From Chloromonas sp. AAM2 (taxonomy: Eukaryota; Chlorophyta; Chlorophyceae; Chlamydomonadales; Chlamydomonadaceae), in NCBI GenBank assembly GCA_004335635.1, contig QAXH01001371.1, positions 1 to 40,120 of the forward strand: 40,120 nucleotides of DNA, given 5' to 3'. Positions 1 to 11,200 of this stretch are shown here, one piece after another. The position numbers were made by a program, and so were the translations under genes. A model generated the notes under the pieces. It was not told where the DNA came from and did not search any database. It saw only the letters and a list, made by a program, of their open reading frames with translations. Each line of letters opens with the position of its first letter. Position 1 is the first letter of the stretch.

Positions 1-3000
1 CCTGCCTCAGCGCCGGTCCTCGCAGGGCGCTTGTCACGCAGCAGCTGGCTCGTGTCAGCACCTCAGCCGCTGCCCCTGCCGCCGCGGCCGCACTGCGCCA
101 GTAGGCCGGGGACAAGACGGGCGAGGCTCCCGCTGCGGCCCCGCTGTACCTCCGGGACAGTATGTCGGCGTACAAGGTGAAGCTGTCGTCCAGGCCCACG
201 AAAGTGTAGCCAGATGCGGCCTTGTCAACGGCATGGGCTGAACAGGCAAGGTGCAGAGGAAATGCACAAGCAGTCAATCCCAAGGGCTGAAGCATCGTTG
301 CAGTGCTCAAGCCTACTACCGACATGGCATGCATGCCGATGCTCCGTTTCCGAACCTCGCTCTTGTGCCTGCCAGTGACTGCCGCCCCTGCCGCCCTGCC
401 TTGTGTCCCTTGCTCACCTGCCTCCGCCTTCTTGAAGCACTCCACTGCCGCCCTGCCTTGTGTCCCTTGCTAACCTGCCTCCGCCTTCTTGAAGCACTCC
501 ACTGCCGCCCTGCCTTGTGTCCCTTGCTCACCTGCCTCCGCCTTCTTGAAGCACTCCACTGCCGCCCTGCCTTGTGTGCCTTGCTAACCTGCCTCCGCCT
601 TCTTGAAGCACTCCACTGCCGCCCTGCCTTGTGTCCCTTGCTCACCTGCCTCCGCCTTCTTGAAGCACTCCACTGCTGCAGTGACCAGGTCCAGGGCGGG
701 AGGGGCAGCGCCCGCTGCCGCTGCAGCCACGTCAATCACGGCCTTCTGCAGGGCAATGCCCTCCGTACGCCCCTGCAAGCGACACACGGGTCCACCAAGG
801 ACGAAAAGATCTATAGCTTAAACATGAGCACAGTAACGCAGCAACCTGCTGGTTGCCCTGTGCCCCTTGCCTCACCTCGCAGTGCTGTAGCAGGGCAGAG
901 ACCAGCTCCATTACACGCGGCAGGGAGGGGGCCAGCAGCCAGCGGTTGCGCAGCTGCGGGTCGGTGGGCGGCTTGAGGGCGGAGATAATCGAGGGCATGG
1001 TGGAGCCGTCGCCCAGCAGCGCTGCACATGACGCACAAGCGCTTGTAAGCAGAGGCAGCCGGTGTGACTCAACAGCATGATCACCTTGTCTCGGCCAGCA
1101 GTAGCACATACAGCTGATGCAGTGCAATGACAGAAAACCGGGCATGGCATGGAGTTCTGGTCTCAGGGAAGAGGGGAAAGTGCCTTGTCCTGCGCTCTGG
1201 CACCCTGCCCACCTGTTGCCTTGTCCAGTGTGAGGCCCTGCACCACCACATTCAGTGATAGCTTGTCAAGGGAGCTGGCAAGGTCGTCTGCAGCACCGTT
1301 GGTGAGAGCACCGGCTGCCGGCTGTGTGGGTGGGAGCTTGGCCGCGGGCGCGGGGGATGTGCCGCTGAGGGGCCGGGTGGAGATGGTGGGCGGGGCGGCC
1401 TGGCCGGCGCGGGTGGGGCCAGGGGCGCTCTCAGGCTTGCGCTCTGCAACACCCGAACGAGGACAGCAAGCGCTGATGAGGGGGTTTGCCCGTACATCTG
1501 ACAGAAAAGAAGTGGGTTGGTGCGCTCAGGCTTACTGCAAGGTGACGTGTGGGTAGCTGTGTCTGACACAGCGCACACGTACACCGCACGGCATTGTGCT
1601 GCACTCACCCATGCCCGGCAGCCTGCGTGTGGGGTCGCGGCGCGTGACCTGCGGGGTGGAGGCGGTGTGGGCGGGCGGGGTGCCAGGGCCCGCCACAGCG
1701 AGCACAGCGCCTGCCATAGCGCCGCCCTCACCCTGAAAACAGCAACCAACAGACTGAGAGACGTCAAGCTCATCATGGTCAACTTGTGTTGCTGTGAACC
1801 ACCCCTTTCTCGACCTTGCGCCTGCCAGAAATGATGGCCTTATTGCAGCCAACGTAATCCACTACCCAAGAACCTGCCATCTGAGTCGTCCGTGTTCCCG
1901 CTGTGCGTGTCCCTGCTGGCCCTCTCACCCTCCATGCGCGGCTGCTGTCGGCCACCTCGATGGCGTCCGCCAGCGCCCGTTCCCGCCTCAACCGCTCCTC
2001 GCCCGTCTCCCGCACAAAGGGGTGCTCGAGCAGCTCGGGCCAGCCCAGCCGGTCGTTGGGCTTCTTGTTCAGCAGGCCCTGCGAGGGATGCACAGCAAGC
2101 GGGGTATGGCCGCTGGGCAGCATGACTCGGGCACTGCTGTTTGCTTGCATCCCGCACCTCAGCCCATGCAAGGGTACCGTACACTCAGCATGGTGTTGGA
2201 TGCCATGATCACCTCAGGCCGAAGGGCAACCTCAACTGCTCTAACGAACCATATACACCACGTGTACGTGATATGCCAAGGCTGACTTGCAACGTTCTGT
2301 GGCTGGAGCGCCATATGCTCTGTGGCAAGTCACCTTAAGAAAGGACTTGAAGTCGGGTGAGATGTTGTTTGGGAACTTGACGGGGTCCTTGACTATGTGC
2401 TGGATGAGCGAGTAGATGGAGTTGGTGTAGAAGGGGGGCTGGCCCACGTGCAGCTCGTATAGGATCACACCCAGAGACCACAGGTCAACCTATAGGGAAG
2501 GAGACCACAGGCAGCTCGTATAGGATCACACCCAGAGACCACAGGTCAACCTATAGGGAAGGAGACCACAGGCAGCTCGTATAGGATCACACCCAGAGAC
2601 CACAGGTCAACCTATAGGGAAGGAGACCACAGGCAGCCAGTGCAGGATTGAGTTCACAAGGTGTGCGGATAGACCGCATGGTTACCACGGGTTGTCTGAT
2701 GCGCGGCAGGATCACCGCGTGCGCATACGCATATCGCAGCACATGCTGAGTCATCCCACAGCCTGCGGGGACTGTCAAATGTGAAGCTGCCTGCCCCGTC
2801 CTAGCTGCATGTCCCCGTGCGCACCGTGTGGTTGTAGGGCTGTTCCTGCACCAGCTCAGGCGCCATGTACAGGGGCGTGCCCTTAATGCTGGTCAGCACC
2901 TGCACAACGACAACGACACATGCCTTGCAACTGGCCTGGCTGCACGGCTGCTGGGTGATAACGCTGAGCAGCCAACAATGTCAGCTCAGTCAACTGGAAC

Positions 3001-4186
3001 AGTCTGAGAGGTGCAGTAAGAAGCAACATGCCATGCAGAGTCAGTAGCACAGGCACTGCCCACTGTGCTTGGGCGCACTTTGCAACCTACCATGGTGTTG
3101 CAGCTCATTGCGCGTGCAAAGCCGAAGTCGCACAGTTTGACAGTCCCGTTGGACCCAATCAGGATGTTCTGTGGCTTCATGTCCCTGCATGACAGCAAAG
3201 GATGGCCAGGGTCAATGCCATGGCCACAAAGGCCAGCGCAGGTGTTGACCTGGGCTGACGACTGCACTGTCGGGCCACTCCATGCCATGCCCAGACTGCA
3301 TGGTCCTGTTGCGAGCTGGACGTCCGCACCTGTGAATGATGCGGTTGGAGTGGAGGTAGTGCAGCGCGCGCACCAGCTGCTTGGCAATGCTCTGCAGGAG
3401 GGCATGCAAAGAACAGATATGGGCCCATGCACCATGCCTATCATCATGCAATGCAGAACCAGCTCTGCTGTGGCTGCTGCTCTGCTTGCTGCCGCGCCTG
3501 TTCGCCTCCCTCTGGTGTTGGCATCTGCATTGTTAGATGGAGCACAGGCCGCACCATCAGCCCCAGGGCACGAGGCGGGGCCAAGGGGTCACACGCACCT
3601 GAACCACATCCTCCGGCAGCGACTGGTCGTCCTCTAAAATCTCAAACAGCTCGCCTTGGGCAAACTCTGTATGTGCATGGCGCACACTGACTTCCTCAAC
3701 CACTAGCATGCTGCAGCTATGTCAGCTGTGCGGACAGTGAGTGACTGGAGGAAGATGCACAAGGTGTCTATTGAGCTGCTGAACCGTCCACCGCGCCGGC
3801 TGTTCAGGTGTCCAGCTGTCAGCGCATGTGCCTGGCTGTCTGAGAGAACCCCCACCTGTCACCACGCAAAAGTCTGTCTTGGTTTCAAATGCATCCAGCA
3901 TTTGAATGATATGCTCATGCCTAAGCTGCCTCAGAATCTCGATCTCTTGGCGCAGGTTCTTGATGTCTTTTTCGCTTTTGCCATGCTTCATGATGAATTT
4001 CATTGCTGTGATCTGGCCCGTGCACTTCCTGCGCCCCTTGTACACCTGCGCATGTCATCATATGCGTCCAGTCATGAGTCTGGCATGTTGTTTTGGTGGT
4101 CTGGCAGCACCAAAGGCCTGCATGCAAGAACAGACCTTGCCAAAAGACCCTTCCCCCACAAGGTCGATGATGTGGTAGTTCTCCAT
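1..4186 (-). CDS. FUSED-type Ser/Thr protein kinase (STK36/TIO family), C-terminus off window
   Basis: Exons on the minus strand: 4186-4136, 4045-3856, 3666-3599, 3391-3330, 3184-3091, 2899-2825, 2489-2334, 2078-1929, 1732-1609, 1443-1213, 1021-876, 772-646, 237-<1. All junctions are GT-AG and in phase, giving at least 570 residues. The N-terminus starts [17 protein letters not shown]. The kinase domain (about residues 4-257) is complete: glycine loop G11-G16, ATP lysine K33, helix-C E51, catalytic HRD with D125, DFG 143-145, and GTPLYMAPE ending at E170. The [18 protein letters not shown] segment is typical of FUSED kinases. After about residue 290 the chain is Ala/Pro/Thr-rich and then helical; the family usually has a long ARM-like C-terminal part, which is mostly outside. 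Known family roles are hedgehog signalling and cilia in animals, and phragmoplast/cytokinesis in plants. An active kinase is expected. Two tandem repeats duplicate splice junctions (390-674, 2450-2637). Confidence 0.9.
390..674 (-). repeat. 57-bp tandem repeat, five copies, carrying a splice donor
   Basis: There are five head-to-tail copies: 390-446, 447-503, 504-560, 561-617 and 618-674. Read on the minus strand, each copy holds the last codons of FUSED exon 12 (VECFKKAEA) followed by a splice donor. Copies alternate GTGAGC, GTTAGC, GTGAGC, GTTAGC, GTGAGC, so the array is a 114-bp dimer repeated. The GTTAGC copies put a TAG stop in the reading frame, so the array cannot be one long coding exon. 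The donor nearest exon 12 (ending at 646) joins in phase to the exon starting at 237. Confidence 0.95.
2450..2637 (-). repeat. 61-bp tandem repeat, about three copies, carrying a splice acceptor
   Basis: About three direct copies of a 61-bp unit lie here. On the minus strand each has the pyrimidine-rich CTTCCCTATAG acceptor and the first codons of FUSED exon 7 ([13 protein letters not shown]). Only the copy nearest the rest of the exon (acceptor at 2490) gives an open frame: 61 is not a multiple of three, and reading on from either upstream acceptor meets TGA at the next copy. The array is therefore intronic apart from its last copy. Confidence 0.95.
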
Positions 4187-4920
4187 GTTGCACGTTGCCT
4201 GCTTTGCGCTGCTCCTTCACTCGGTTGCTTCACATCACGCTAGGCACACAACATTGGCTGTTTTGCCATTCAAACTGTCTTGAGCATTTGTGTGCAAGAG
4301 CAAGGCCGCGTGCGTTCTTTGGCACAGATTGCGTTGCAAAGGCTACCGAAGCGGAAGCGAACTGCTCAAAAATTGAGCAGTTGACAGTTGGGTCACTTTT
4401 CAGAGGGAGCTGGCCTTTCACCGACAACACACTAGAGACGCTGGCATAGTTCACGTGAAAAGTGCCTCACTTATGGGTTTCATAGCCGGCCGTATCATAC
4501 CAGCCGGCCCTAACCGAGCCCTAACCGCTACCCATGTCGCAGGCCAGGGGGCCATGCCAAAGGCAAACTTGACTGACAAGGTATGCAAGCACATCCCCTT
4601 CTGCATCCGGCTTTGGATCGCTGCTTGCGTGACCTGCGGCCTGGCGCCGCAGGTGATGCCGGGCCGGCACCCTCTGATACTTCCCCAGCCAATAACAAAC
4701 CACCCACAAGGCCAATCTGGGAAATGAAGATGATTTTGGACAGATCTTAACGAGCTTCAACCAGCCACAGCTTCATATGCCCTTAATTCGTTGTTAAAAA
4801 ACTACTAACCGTCGGAAACGGAATCTTCTCAAGAAAGAAGCTCCAGCCTCTTTGGAAGCCCCGCCGGTGAGCCGCCCTCCTTCACCCAACTGCTTGGCAT
4901 TCCTTCTCGCACGGCGTGTC
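4187..4920. promoter_or_regulatory. Shared upstream region between divergent genes
   Basis: This 734-bp interval separates the FUSED start codon (minus, 4186) from the earliest likely start of the plus-strand gene (4921). It must hold both promoters and 5' leaders. I saw no convincing TATA box. A short self-complementary stretch (CTCAAAAATTGAGC near 4363) stands out, but its role is unknown. Confidence 0.5.
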
Positions 4921-7388
4921 ATGTCGCCATCAAGCCGAACCATGGTAGCTGGTTTGGTCGCGTTGTTGCAGCATGGTGGCCGGCCACTACCAGATCGTGT
5001 CCTTGGCACATCCGCCATGCATGCAACATGCATAAACATGTGCAGTTCGACATCAAAAGCAGATGCAAGCAACACACCACCGCCAACGGCATGGGATGCA
5101 GCCAGGCAAACTACACCGGCAGCTGGCAGGTTGTCACCTTTCAGCATGCAGCCGGCCCCCAGCCGAATCGTGCTCAAACACGCTACGGCTTGCACAATTG
5201 CTCGGCAGCCTACCAGCAACGCTCATTTATCTTGTCCAACATCACCTTCACATCCTAACACACAGCTCAACATCCCCTGCTCTCAGCCTCACAGCTCGCT
5301 GCTGCCCTTTGCTGCCAACGCATCCAGCCACCCCCAGCTCCCACAGCAGCTGGCACTGCAGTTGCGCAGCAACCACACCGAACGGCGGCCCCAGAGGCCT
5401 GCACGCTCCAGGCATGGGTGGGCACGGGACAGCGAGGAGCGAGATCGTGTGATTGGTCTGCTGGGGGACCTGGCCCAGCTAGAGGCGTACTGGAACCAGT
5501 GGGGTGGCTCAAGCAATGAGTTTAAAGTCTCCACTGGCGCCAGCAGCAGTCAGGGCACAGGGGGCAGTGAGCAGGATGACAGGTGAGCGGCGGCAACCAA
5601 GGCCCTGACGCACTGATGCCTCCCAGTGCTTAAAGGGCACATGAGGGCACATCAGGCATACAATGTTCCAACCCGTACGAGCAGCAATGGGCACTTGTAA
5701 ACTACGTGCATAGCACTGCCTGCACGTTTGTGTTCCTTGAGCACGGGTTCCGTGGCATGCCACCCATAAGCAGCAATGCATGGCGCACATCAAAGGTCAC
5801 CCTGTGTGTGCCTGCAGCAGCCTTTTCAGCGCTCGCCCATGCCGCTTGACACATCTCAACCTCGCAAAGTTTCTGTCACGGGCTGCATGGATAGCGCCCC
5901 CTGGCGTACTACACCCACACCCACAGCCAGGCAGTCAGGCAGCAGACGACGTAAGAACACTGGCGCATACATCTGTCACCGCATTCACGGCCACAGATGA
6001 TCTGTCTGCCTGCCTGCCACTGCGCAAGGTTCAGCTGACAGCGTCGCAATGCCGTGCTTGCAGCTGAGCCCAGCACCGCAACACGACTTGTATTCTTAGT
6101 GATCTGTGGGGCGGACAGCGCACACCGCCGTGCACCGCCACACCCCGGGATTTGTGCCACATGCAGGGTTTTGAGCTGGATGTGGAGCGGCTGAGGTGGC
6201 TGTGTGACCAGGCGTGTAGCAAGATGCGCACACGCGGCAAGATGTAGGTGCACACGCCCCAGGCAGGCAGGCGCAGCGTATGCGTAGCGCAGCCACACTC
6301 AGCCAAACAGCATGCAACACATGAACCACGTGGCCATACATCCGCCTGAGCCAGGCACATGGGATGCACCTTCCCATGGAGTTAACCGAGGGTGTGAATG
6401 GACACTATTTGAGCTGACTCTCGTGTGCTGCCTTGGTCGCCGCCTTTCAGGTGTGCCCCTGCGCCTGCTGGCCTGACGCTATGGGCCCTGGCGCGATTGG
6501 GGCACCAGGACATGGAGCTCACGCGCATGCTGGTGCATGTGGCCACACGCCGCATGGAGGAGGCATACACACGCGACCTGAGGGTCATCGGACAGGTGGG
6601 CATGCAGGCCGGAGCAGGGGCGTACATGCAGGTCCCCGGAGTTGCTCATCCCGTTGTACCAAGTCTTGGCATTTCTCGAGCACGAGTAGAACCGGGTCTA
6701 CACTTCGAGGACGCAGTGCCACCTGCACCGGCTTCAGGATAGCAGCATGTGACCTGCTTATGCTGTTTGTGCTAATCCCTAGTCCTGCCAGCTCAGGATC
6801 CCGCCATGTCACCTGTTGCCAGTATACTTAAACTGGACCTGGTGCATGCGCGTGTGTATGTGCGTCTCATCCTGGTGCCAACTAATGCCTGATCATCTTT
6901 ACCATGCCTCCCATCTCGCTTTTGGTCCTTTGCAGTCCTTGCAATCCCTTAACTACCGTGAGGGTGCTGAATGGTGGACCGCTGCATGGGCACATCTACA
7001 GCGCATGCTGCCCACAGGCCTCGTGCACCGCGCGCATGTGGACAGGTGTGGTTTGGTAGGGGGGCAATGGCTGGACGACCACGCACGGTGCCTTAGCGAG
7101 TGCTGTCAATCATGCTCGTGGGATCAGTGGCCAGTGCGTGGCTGCCACTGCTTTTGAAGTGCTTGTTGGTTGTGTAGTATATTGTTTTGTTTGATCCAGT
7201 TGAACAGAAAATCGCTTGTCCAGCCTGCCTTGTGTCGTCGTGATGGCACGTGCAGGCTAGCTGAGGCTGGAATCGCTCTGGGACACCCGGCACCCGCCAC
7301 TGTGCAGCGATGGGTTCAAAAGCAACAGACACTCAAGGCCGTCAGGAGTAAGGCGCATCAATTGCGCTTGGCAGCGACTCGGCAGTGA
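4921..7388 (+). CDS. Unrecognised protein with OPR/FAST-like helical segment, probably organelle-targeted
   Basis: Model: 4921-5582, 5818-5950, 6167-6243, 6451-6595, 6936-7045, 7208-7388. Phases match throughout and give 435 residues. A start at 5146 (360 residues, MQPAPSRIVLKHATACTIAR) is equally possible and looks more like a plastid or mitochondrial presequence: basic, Ser/Thr/Ala-rich and without acid residues. The middle holds leucine-rich helices such as LTHLNLAKFLSRAAW and GLTLWALARLGHQDMELTRM. The WALA-LG pattern is seen in octotricopeptide (OPR) and FAST-kinase-like RNA-binding proteins of green algae, but only one or two repeats are visible and no RAP domain is seen. The assignment is an inference from pattern, not a firm family match. 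A TGTAA lies 218 bases after the stop. The last exon (acceptor GAACAG) is the least certain. Confidence 0.55.
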
Positions 7389-7605
7389 CTGACATGACAG
7401 ACGTCACAAATTGTTGCACAGGCATGTGTATGCACGTGGCTGCGCTGTACTGCGTGAAGAGCTTGTCAATGCTTTAATCTTTGGGGACAAAAGTGCAGCT
7501 TGTGTCATTTCTTGCTGACAGATGAACTGGCCAGCCTGGACATGTTTATGATGCGCACATGCCTGGGTCTTGTCAGTGTTCATCATGCCTCACTACTATT
7601 ACTGC

Positions 7606-7610
7606 TGTAA
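7606..7610 (+). terminator. TGTAA polyadenylation signal
   Basis: TGTAA, the usual chlorophyte poly(A) signal, lies 218 bases after the stop of the 4921-7388 gene. It supports the end of that gene model. Confidence 0.55.
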
Positions 7611-8057
7611 CGGTCTGAGGTCAATCTTCAGGAAAAGTGTGTCAGGGCTGTGTGTCAGGACATGATGAGAGCTGCACATCAGCACGTCCCAGGCAAATGA
7701 AGGGGATTGCAGCCCGACCCAGGTGGTCACTCCTTGTTTCACTATACAAGCTTCTGCAGTGCAGCTTGACGAGCCTTGTTTTGCGTCACGCCATGAGGGG
7801 GCTGAGCAGCAGCTCCTGCTCGCAGACCCGCAGTGCCAGGGCTGCACGCACCGCTCCTCCGTGCTCGCCCCTGCAGGCACAAAGCACCAAGGCCCAGCCA
7901 CACGTCAGGAAACGCGTACTGGACATATTGGCTGTGTATGCCGACCCGTATCACTGTCAAGACGAGCATAGGCAGGCAGCCACAGAGCTCTGAACAGACA
8001 GTGTACCCTGGTAGGCGAGTGGCATTTCAGCACTTGCAACAATACGGCAGCGCAGAA
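7611..8057. other. Convergent intergenic spacer
   Basis: This spacer lies between two converging genes. It contains no exon-like stretch with matching splice sites that I could support on either strand. Open frames here are not better than those found by chance in GC-rich DNA. Confidence 0.5.
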
Positions 8058-8062
8058 TTACA
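8058..8062 (-). terminator. TGTAA polyadenylation signal (minus strand)
   Basis: TTACA on the plus strand reads TGTAA on the minus strand, 152 bases past the stop codon of the SETD6-like gene. This is a normal distance for a green-algal 3' UTR. Confidence 0.55.
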
Positions 8063-8213
8063 AAGCTGCACCCAGTCAAACCTGCAACGCTGCGCATCAT
8101 TCATTCCTCCAGATTGGCATAGCAGTATCTCACAGGCGGAAAAGCACAGCAGCACAGTCAGGGCGTCACATAGACAGCTTGGAGCCCAACCCAACTTGAC
8201 TCCCTGGTTCAAC

Positions 8214-11200
8214 TCACTCCAAGGATGACGCCTCCTGTAGGGCATGCCGGTCCGCAAACAAGGTGCACAAAGCCGCTTCCAATCGCCGCTGCAACCGCTG
8301 CAAGTGCTCTGCATGACGAGACTGCTGTGCACCATCGTTGGATCCGATGGCCCCGCTTGCTTTTGCACGTCGGCCCTTCTTGCCCGTACCGCCCTCCTTG
8401 CCCGTACCACCTGTGGAGCATGCTTCTGCCGCTGCATGCTCCAAGGCTTCCTGGGACCCGTTCCCAGGGCTGTAACGCTCCAGGCGGGCTAGCAAGACCT
8501 CTTGCAGCACATGGTGCATGGTGCCTTGCCACATGTAATGGCCACCCGTCCCAGCTAAACTGTAGTTTGGTGCTGCACTGCAACAACATAACGGACACAC
8601 CAGCGCCCATACAGTGCCAGTACCCTTGCCATTGGCTGTCCCAGCCTGCATGCTGCTGACATGGTGGTGGTGCCAGGTACACAACCAGTTGCACTGGCTG
8701 GGCAGGCAGCCACCAACCCAACCAACCCCACCAGCTGCTGTCACTGCCTCTCCAGCCCCTGCCACAGCACCATTAGGCTGCAAGTTGGACCCTTGGCTGC
8801 TTGCATGCGCTGTGCGATTGGCGCCAAGATGTGAAGCGGGCACAGGCACTGCATGGCTGAATCGTTCCTCCACGGCCTGGCGGGTCAACACAGCGAGTGC
8901 GCCCCATGTGCTCTCCACCTGCGCATCCCCCTCCTCACAGTTGACAGTGACAGCTGCACCAGCAGTCGCCGTGTCCTCATCTTGGCGCTTGCGTTTGGCT
9001 GGCTGTGCTGCCATAGCAGCACCAGCAGTAGGGTCGCTCTGTTCCTGTGCTTCCTGCAAAATGGCGTCCACGCCTGCGCCTGCTTTAAGCCATCGGCTGA
9101 CTGCTGTGTGAGGCGCGCAGAGGGCAGTGAGAAGCAGCCACATGGACGTGTTGACGGTGCGGGTGGGCAGCACGCACAGGGGGTCACACTCCTCCGCCTC
9201 CTCTGCCTCCTGCTTGCGACCCCCTTCGTCCCCCTCCTCACCGCCACTGCCGGTGTCCGGGCCTCCTTCCTCCCCTTCCTCACTGCTTCCGCCCTCCACC
9301 TCTCCTTGGCCGCTGCTGCCGCTGTCCTCATGGCCGCTGGATTCAGAGTCGTCATCCGAGTCTTCACCGTCCTCGGTGCCTTCCCCTGGGCTAAGTCTTG
9401 AGCCCGGCAGGAGGGAGCTGCGATCACATGCAAGCAACAACACTGCTTGGGGCGACTGCAGGCGACCAACCAAGCCATGCTTGGTTGGCACAGCCAAGCG
9501 CTGCAAATGAAGCCCAAGGCATTCGTAGCCTACACCATCAGATTATCGGTGCTGGCACAGGATCAAGGAGGCCAGACAAGTTGCACCTTTTCCCGACCCG
9601 CTGTCACGCCCCCACCACACCCTATGCGACTACCCTTCACACGCCTGGCCCTGCCCAGAGTTCCTGAAGCACGCCCCGCACTTCCTGCTCCATCCCCCGT
9701 GCTTCGCACCTGCTGGCCTGCACCCACTCCACCCGCCGTGACATCTCCCTCTCCACCCGCTCCTCCACCTGCCCTGCGGACAGGGGAGCGGCGCACGCCT
9801 TCTTGGCGCCACGCTTGCCCCTGCCCTTGGCCGGAGGTGTGGCCGCCACAAACTGTGACGTGCCCCCCTCCGGCCCACTGCTCAGGTGCAGGCTGTGCAG
9901 CCGCTGTGCCGCCGCCACCACCTCCCCAGGGTCCAGCTGCACCTCAGTGAACGGGTTCAACCTGCAGGAGCATAAAGAATGATCATGCTCCTCAAGACAG
10001 CTTTGGTGACCTGGATCGCCAGCGTGCGCGCCTGTCCTGTCCACCTCATGTGCCTGACCACTCAGGATGGTGGCACTGCTCGCCTTCTGACATGACACGC
10101 CCTCAGTGGACACCACCTGCTGGTGTGTCTGTGCAGGCGCCAGACCCTGTGGACCAAACCTGCGCATCTCAATCTCACCACTTGTGCCCAGTTGCCATTG
10201 CCCCCACCTGTGCAGCGCAAAGCCGTACCGATGCACCAGCTCTGCGTCCCCATGCTCCCCATACGTGTTGAACACCTCGCACCCGCTGGGCAGGTCCCGG
10301 GCAGCCACCACCTCCAACATTTCAACGCCATCTGCAAGGGAGAGAGAGCGAGACGGTCGGGATAGGATGCAGTCTGACGGACAAGGCAACACCTGGTGTC
10401 GCTGACGCAGCTTGCATGCTGGGACGCATGGTGGCAGTACATCAGCAGTGAGCAGAGGAGATGTCATCCATGTGCAGGGATGCAGGCTGTCAACTTCGCT
10501 CTGTTCGTGCACATTATATCTCTGAAGCCAGCTGTGCACCCACATGCAGTGCTGCTGAGGCAAGTGAAGCTGCAAATGTGTGGCGCTACCTTTGCCTCAG
10601 AACCTGCACCTGAAGTGTTTTCTCGTGCTTGGTGGGCTAGCAGTGCTTTGCACCACTCCCTACACCTTGTTGCCCTTGCATCCACAACAATTAACAAGCT
10701 AACAGGTGTCAAGAGACCTGCAGCACTCTTGCAGCAGCGCCAGGTGTTTTGCTGCTTGGCTGCAACACCATGTTCGCATGGCTGGACCCTCACCTTGTGT
10801 TTCCGCGTCCATGATGGCGATTTGCATCCTGAGGTCAATGCCATGGTGTGTGTAGGCCTCAGTTCCCCCAACAGGTACAGCCGCCCCCGCCACAACCGCA
10901 GAAGCAGCTTGATCCTCGGTTGCCGCGCTCGGGGCTCGCTTCTTGCAGCATGTTCTGTCTGCCTTGCAGCCCGCCTGGTCCCCATCTGCTGCCATGGTCG
11001 CAGGTGCCTGAAGGGGGAGGGCTTGGCTGCAGTCGCACGGCTGGGTGGGGGCCGTGCAGCTGCTATGCTGTTTGGCCTTCTTGGCAGCAGGTTCAGATAC
11101 GGGCGGCTCCTGGGCCTTCTGTGCGCGCGTTTGCCATGCCATGTCCTCTTGGTTCCGTCCGTTGGTCATCTGCTCATTGTGCTTCTGGACCCTGGCATTG

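Noticed and set aside
316..735. Minus-strand open frame encoding a repeated peptide ([19 protein letters not shown])
   Set aside because: It is an off-frame reading of the 57-bp splice-donor repeat. The true frame of the gene is different and ends at the donor at 646.
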